This document shows positions 5,157 through 8,007 of a DNA stretch of 8,007 nucleotides, one piece after another. Source of the stretch: UBA8653 sp963978155 (GTDB lineage: Bacteria; Planctomycetota; Phycisphaerae; Phycisphaerales; SM1A02); the NCBI GenBank assembly GCA_963978155.1, contig CAXBRK010000091.1, positions 1 through 8,007 on the forward strand. The letters are read 5' to 3'. A model generated the notes under the pieces. That model made no database searches and was not told where the DNA came from. It worked only from the letters and a program-made list of their open reading frames with translations. The stretch's first letter is position 1. Every line of letters starts with the position of its first letter. The translations under genes were made by a program, and so were the position numbers.

Positions 5157-6152
5157 ATGCACCGCCGCCGCGCTTTTACCCTTGTTGAACTCCTCGTGGT
5201 CATTGCCCTGATTGGGGTGCTGGCAGCACTCCTGTTGAGTGCGCTTTCCTCGGCCCAGCAACGGGCTCGAGCGACCCAAACCACGTCAACCATGGAAGCC
5301 TTTGCGGCCGCTTGCGAAACGTTCTTCCAAGATCACGGCCAGTATCCCGGAGTGGTCCCTGAAGCATTGCTGGCCCAAGATGCGGAAGCCAACGATGGCA
5401 TCCCCCGAATCAGCAGTCTGGAAAACGCGCTCTACCACATGATGGGCGGATACCGAATCCTTGGGGTCCATCCGGACTACGCCCAATTCAATGGATACGA
5501 AATGTCCTTTGGCAACGGGAACAACGAAATCACGGTGAAGTTCGCGATCAATTCTGAACTGCTTGGAGATGGACCACTCATTGGAGGACGCCAATATCCC
5601 TCCTACTTCACCCCACCTGAAGGAACTTTGGTCAAGGCCTTTGGTCAAGTCGGTGACGAAGAAAACCTGGTTGATGTGGTTGATGCCTGGGGGCAACCTT
5701 TGGCGCTTCTAAGACGGCAACGAACGGTGGGTGTGCTGCCCAACAATCGTTCTGGAAACGACGGCAATCCTGAAACATGGCAATTCCGTACCGAAGGCGG
5801 AGCCCCCTATTTTGAAGCTGGCCTCAGCGGTCTCGGCGAGCTTCGAAAGCAACAAGCTTTCTCGAACAACGCCCCCACTTGCATCTTGTCCCAAGAGAAC
5901 ACTGCTTTCTTTGAAGGCAACGTCGGACGCATTTTGGCCAATCCAGCAATTCGGGAAGGCGTGGGCAATCCGAATGATCTGTACACCCAGCCACGGGGCT
6001 CGATGTTGCTTTTGAGCGCTGGGGCAGACGGGATCTTCTTTTCTAGCCAAGATGGACCAGGATCAGAAGACAGCCCCATCAGCAATATCTTTGACGCCAC
6101 TCAAGCGGCCATCGGGGAGTACGACGACATCCTCCGATTCATTGGCAGCTAA
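5157..6152 (+). CDS. Type II secretion / type IV pilin-like pseudopilin
   Basis: The 331-residue product begins with a class III prepilin signal: HRRR, then A6|FTLVELLVVIALIGVLAALLL. Prepilin peptidase would cut before Phe7, leaving Glu at mature position +5. The hydrophobic helix (about 7-27) would anchor it in the membrane or in a pseudopilus. Position -1 is Ala instead of the usual Gly. The large extracytoplasmic domain (30-331) is much longer than GspG (about 140 residues). Near its end it has LLLSAGADGIFF (Asp291-Gly292) and DDIL (323-326), reminiscent of the calcium-site region in GspG-like proteins. ATG 5157 is chosen because GGAG lies 6 nt upstream and the signal begins there; in-frame TTG 5088 lies inside prfA and would bury it. 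No other secretion genes are adjacent, so it is an orphan pseudopilin of unknown partner. Confidence 0.87.
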   Translation: MHRRRAFTLVELLVVIALIGVLAALLLSALSSAQQRARATQTTSTMEAFAAACETFFQDHGQYPGVVPEALLAQDAEANDGIPRISSLENALYHMMGGYRILGVHPDYAQFNGYEMSFGNGNNEITVKFAINSELLGDGPLIGGRQYPSYFTPPEGTLVKAFGQVGDEENLVDVVDAWGQPLALLRRQRTVGVLPNNRSGNDGNPETWQFRTEGGAPYFEAGLSGLGELRKQQAFSNNAPTCILSQENTAFFEGNVGRILANPAIREGVGNPNDLYTQPRGSMLLLSAGADGIFFSSQDGPGSEDSPISNIFDATQAAIGEYDDILRFIGS

Positions 6153-6157
6153 GAGCG

Positions 6158-6805
6158 TTACCGCAGGTTCTGGCCCAGCGGGTTCGTGATGTACTCGTCG
6201 AACAGGCGGGCAATTTGCAGCCCCAGTTCGTCGGCCAGTTCCAAATTCACCCGCCGAGCATCTTGCCGCGACTGCACTTTGTTGGGGTCCGTGATGGCCA
6301 ATTGAGCCACCACAAACCCTTCACGGCCGTCGCCATTGGGATCGGGGAAGACTTGCTGCCGCTTGGTCATGTCAAGCACACGCACGACTGCCGTGGCGGT
6401 TGGCCGCGGCACGCCATCCTGCCCCACCAGAGCCCACGCTCGCACTTGGACATTCACCATGAGGTCCGCTCGACAACGGCGCGCGATTTCCGAAAGCGAA
6501 AGCATCTCGCTTGCGCGATCAGAAGCCTGCGCCACACGAAGCGCATCATCGGGCTCGATCATGCGAGAATGGATTTCATTGCCGAGCAGGTAGGCCGTGG
6601 CTTGTTTGCCAATACGGGAACGCACTCCAGGCAGATTCATGCCAATGGCGCCCACTCGATCTTCGACAAAGATCACACAGGGACGGTTGGGCAAGCGGTA
6701 TGCCCGCGCGGTGGTGTCTTCAGGCTCAATCACCGCCGCGATGGGGGCAATCACATTGCAGCTCGAAAGAACTCCAACCAACATGATCAATAGAAAGCGG
6801 GTCAT
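6158..6805 (-). CDS. Predicted lipoprotein, downstream paralogue of a tandem pair
   Basis: The protein has 215 residues; I do not recognise a characterised family. It has a short lipoprotein signal with lipobox LSSC (13-16), so Cys16 should be lipidated and the protein membrane-attached, facing the periplasm. The mature part has a hydrophobic strand CVIFVED (43-49), then IEP (83-85), then RRCRADLMVNVQVRAW (109-124), then RVLDMTKRQQVFPDPNGDG. This order and spacing match the gene upstream: the strand-to-Pro distance is 36 here and 35 there, and Pro-to-Cys is 26 and 27. The ATG overlaps the upstream stop as ATGA, with GGAG 11 nt before it, indicating translational coupling. It ends 5 bp from the converging pseudopilin gene. 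The alternating strand/helix layout suggests a small alpha/beta domain; function is unknown. Confidence 0.83.
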   Translation of the reverse strand: MTRFLLIMLVGVLSSCNVIAPIAAVIEPEDTTARAYRLPNRPCVIFVEDRVGAIGMNLPGVRSRIGKQATAYLLGNEIHSRMIEPDDALRVAQASDRASEMLSLSEIARRCRADLMVNVQVRAWALVGQDGVPRPTATAVVRVLDMTKRQQVFPDPNGDGREGFVVAQLAITDPNKVQSRQDARRVNLELADELGLQIARLFDEYITNPLGQNLR

Positions 6806-7506
6806 AGCGTTGGTGGCTCCGTGCGTTTGGAATTGCCGATCGGGATGGGGTCTCCGCGGTATCGGTCAGGGAATTTGGCTTCCCAGTGCGGGTAGAACAA
6901 GAAACCCGCCTCTTTGATGAACTTGTTCAACAACCCCAACTCGATCTGTTCGGCATTGGCTTCGGCCCGGGTCAACTGGGCCACGTCTGGGAAGGCCACT
7001 TCGAGATCGATGATGGCCGCCGGCCCATCCGGATCGAACCCATCGGACTCGTACACGTTCACGGTGGCTAGGGCATACCCCTCCCACAAGAACCGGTTGC
7101 CCGGGGGGTTCAAGCGGTATTCGATGAGATCGATCACCACCAATCGGGTGCAACGCAACTCATCGAAAATGTCGGACGGGGGCGTGAAATTCCATTCGCC
7201 ACGTTGCAGCTGCCATGAAGCAATTTGACGCGGATTGATCACACGACAATCGGCCTGCTGGAGCAGACGCTGGGCCATGCTGGCGGCGACCGTCTGAACG
7301 ACGTTCTGATGCTCGTACCGGATACCCAAATCCGCATCGACCAAAATCGCCACGATCTCTCCCTCCAAGTAGGGATACTCGGCCGCAACTTCCATCACCG
7401 TCTGCTCTTCGAGCGACTGGCCAATCGCTGAGGCAAGACCGAAGGCCGCGCACCCTGTAAGCAAGGGCATCAGAAGGAACAGGAAGCAGCGTTTCGGTGT
7501 GATCAA
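6802..7506 (-). CDS. Predicted lipoprotein, upstream paralogue of a tandem pair
   Basis: The protein has 234 residues and no recognised characterised family. The N-terminus has a positive n-region (K5, R6), a hydrophobic stretch and lipobox LTGC (16-19), predicting lipidation of Cys19. The mature domain contains VAILVDADLGI (52-62), a helix-like AASMAQRLLQQ (74-84), INP (90-92), RCTRLVVIDLIEYRL (118-132) and GYALATVNVYESDGFDPDG (around 142-162). It resembles the next gene in block order and spacing. The start is TTG 7506, the only choice that keeps the whole signal peptide. AAGG lies 9 nt upstream, and TTGA overlaps the stop of the DUF2752 gene by 4 bp. The three genes thus form a coupled operon. 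Pairing with a membrane protein suggests an envelope role, but no activity can be read from the sequence. Confidence 0.83.
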   Translation of the reverse strand: MITPKRCFLFLLMPLLTGCAAFGLASAIGQSLEEQTVMEVAAEYPYLEGEIVAILVDADLGIRYEHQNVVQTVAASMAQRLLQQADCRVINPRQIASWQLQRGEWNFTPPSDIFDELRCTRLVVIDLIEYRLNPPGNRFLWEGYALATVNVYESDGFDPDGPAAIIDLEVAFPDVAQLTRAEANAEQIELGLLNKFIKEAGFLFYPHWEAKFPDRYRGDPIPIGNSKRTEPPTL

Positions 7507-7931
7507 TGGAGGAAACCTTGGTGGACCAGAATTTTATAGCCCCAAGCCAGAACAAGCCCCCCACCGGCCATCCATGCTGCACTTGGCGTGAGGGCACTGA
7601 ACAAAAAGGCCACCAGTGGACTCCCGAAGAGTGCCCCAACGGTGGCCGCGGCCGCAACCACAGAGGTCAAGACAGCAATGGTGGCCCCCGCCGGCTGGGT
7701 CCGAAATGAGGTCCACAAGCGGCCATGCGCGGCATTCGAAACCGCGGTGGTCATGCCACACGAAGGACAAGGCATGTCATACATGAGCATCCACGAACAT
7801 GGAGGAAGCCCCAACTGACGGTGGGTGCCGTGTCCCTTTTCGCTGGGCTTCATCCATGCGCCCAGAGCGAGACCCGACCACAGAACAACAGCCAACAAAG
7901 CATGCAGAAGCCGTGCCTTCAGGGGAAGCAT
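7503..7931 (-). CDS. DUF2752-type small membrane protein
   Basis: This 142-residue membrane protein is the first gene of the leftward operon. The core motif is DMPCPSCGMTTAVSNAAHG (52-70), with Cys55 and Cys58, followed by a short SFRTQPAGA segment. This CPxCG-(M/L)T-x(n)-HG pattern is typical of the DUF2752 family. Three hydrophobic segments are visible at about 8-27, 82-112 and 117-136. The CxxC motif sits between segments 1 and 2, next to the membrane, and could bind a metal or be redox-active; the family has no established function that I know of. ATG 7931 is the first plausible start, although no strong SD is visible. Its stop overlaps the next gene by 4 bp (TTGA). Confidence 0.8.
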   Translation of the reverse strand: MLPLKARLLHALLAVVLWSGLALGAWMKPSEKGHGTHRQLGLPPCSWMLMYDMPCPSCGMTTAVSNAAHGRLWTSFRTQPAGATIAVLTSVVAAAATVGALFGSPLVAFLFSALTPSAAWMAGGGLVLAWGYKILVHQGFLH

Positions 7932-8007
7932 GGAACAAAGTCTATCTGCTCAAGCAGGATGGACCTGAAAATCACGACACATCGGCACTATCAGTCCGCC
8001 ACGGGGT
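7932..8007 (-). other. Upstream region of the DUF2752-lipoprotein operon
   Basis: This 76-bp stretch contains no gene I can support and should include the operon's promoter or part of it. A TAGACT (minus strand, 7945-7940) could serve as a -10, but I see no good -35 at 16-18 bp. A small dyad CTGCT-CA-AGCAG lies at 7946-7957, adjacent to that element, and could be a regulator site. Evidence is weak. Confidence 0.3.

Noticed and set aside
7946..7957. CTGCT-CA-AGCAG dyad as an SOS (LexA-type) box
   Set aside because: Arms and spacing do not match a LexA consensus I know, and the downstream genes have no DNA-damage link.

Overview
The window is a moderately GC-rich chromosomal stretch with dense housekeeping and envelope genes and no sign of a phage, transposon or CRISPR array. 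The lineage cannot be fixed from sequence alone. A long pseudopilin-like protein with an FTLVELLVVIA-type leader, tandem lipoproteins of a kind I associate with planctomycetes, and frequent TTG/GTG starts make a planctomycete-like bacterium my best guess, at moderate to low confidence.

Left part (1-3433, leftward genes). A PcaF-like thiolase is cut by the left edge and keeps its catalytic Cys, Asn-Glu and His. Upstream of it is a stand-alone SNF2-family ATPase of 614 residues with a C-terminal SWIM zinc-binding motif. That gene has its own SD, a plausible promoter about 200 bp upstream, and a strong intrinsic terminator that separates it from the thiolase. Its non-coding leader carries two short perfect dyads and a repeated CGACCTCTTGA word (minus strand).

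Middle (3401-5101). A tRNA-Asn(GTT) gene on the minus strand has a near-canonical promoter and a textbook terminator. Divergent from it is rpmE (ribosomal protein L31, a form lacking most zinc-ligand cysteines), followed by prfA (release factor 1), the classic rpmE-prfA order. A strong hairpin lies between the two, so prfA may be expressed by read-through. The methyltransferase prmC, which often follows prfA, is absent here.

Right part (5102-8007). A pseudopilin-like secreted or membrane-anchored protein follows prfA on the plus strand. Converging on it, with only 5 bp between stop codons, is a tightly coupled leftward operon: a DUF2752-type membrane protein, then two lipoproteins. Each junction is a 4-bp stop/start overlap. 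The two lipoproteins keep the same spacing of conserved blocks and look like diverged tandem paralogues. This uncharacterised envelope module is the most interesting accessory content here. I see no convincing defence island or other spectacular new system.
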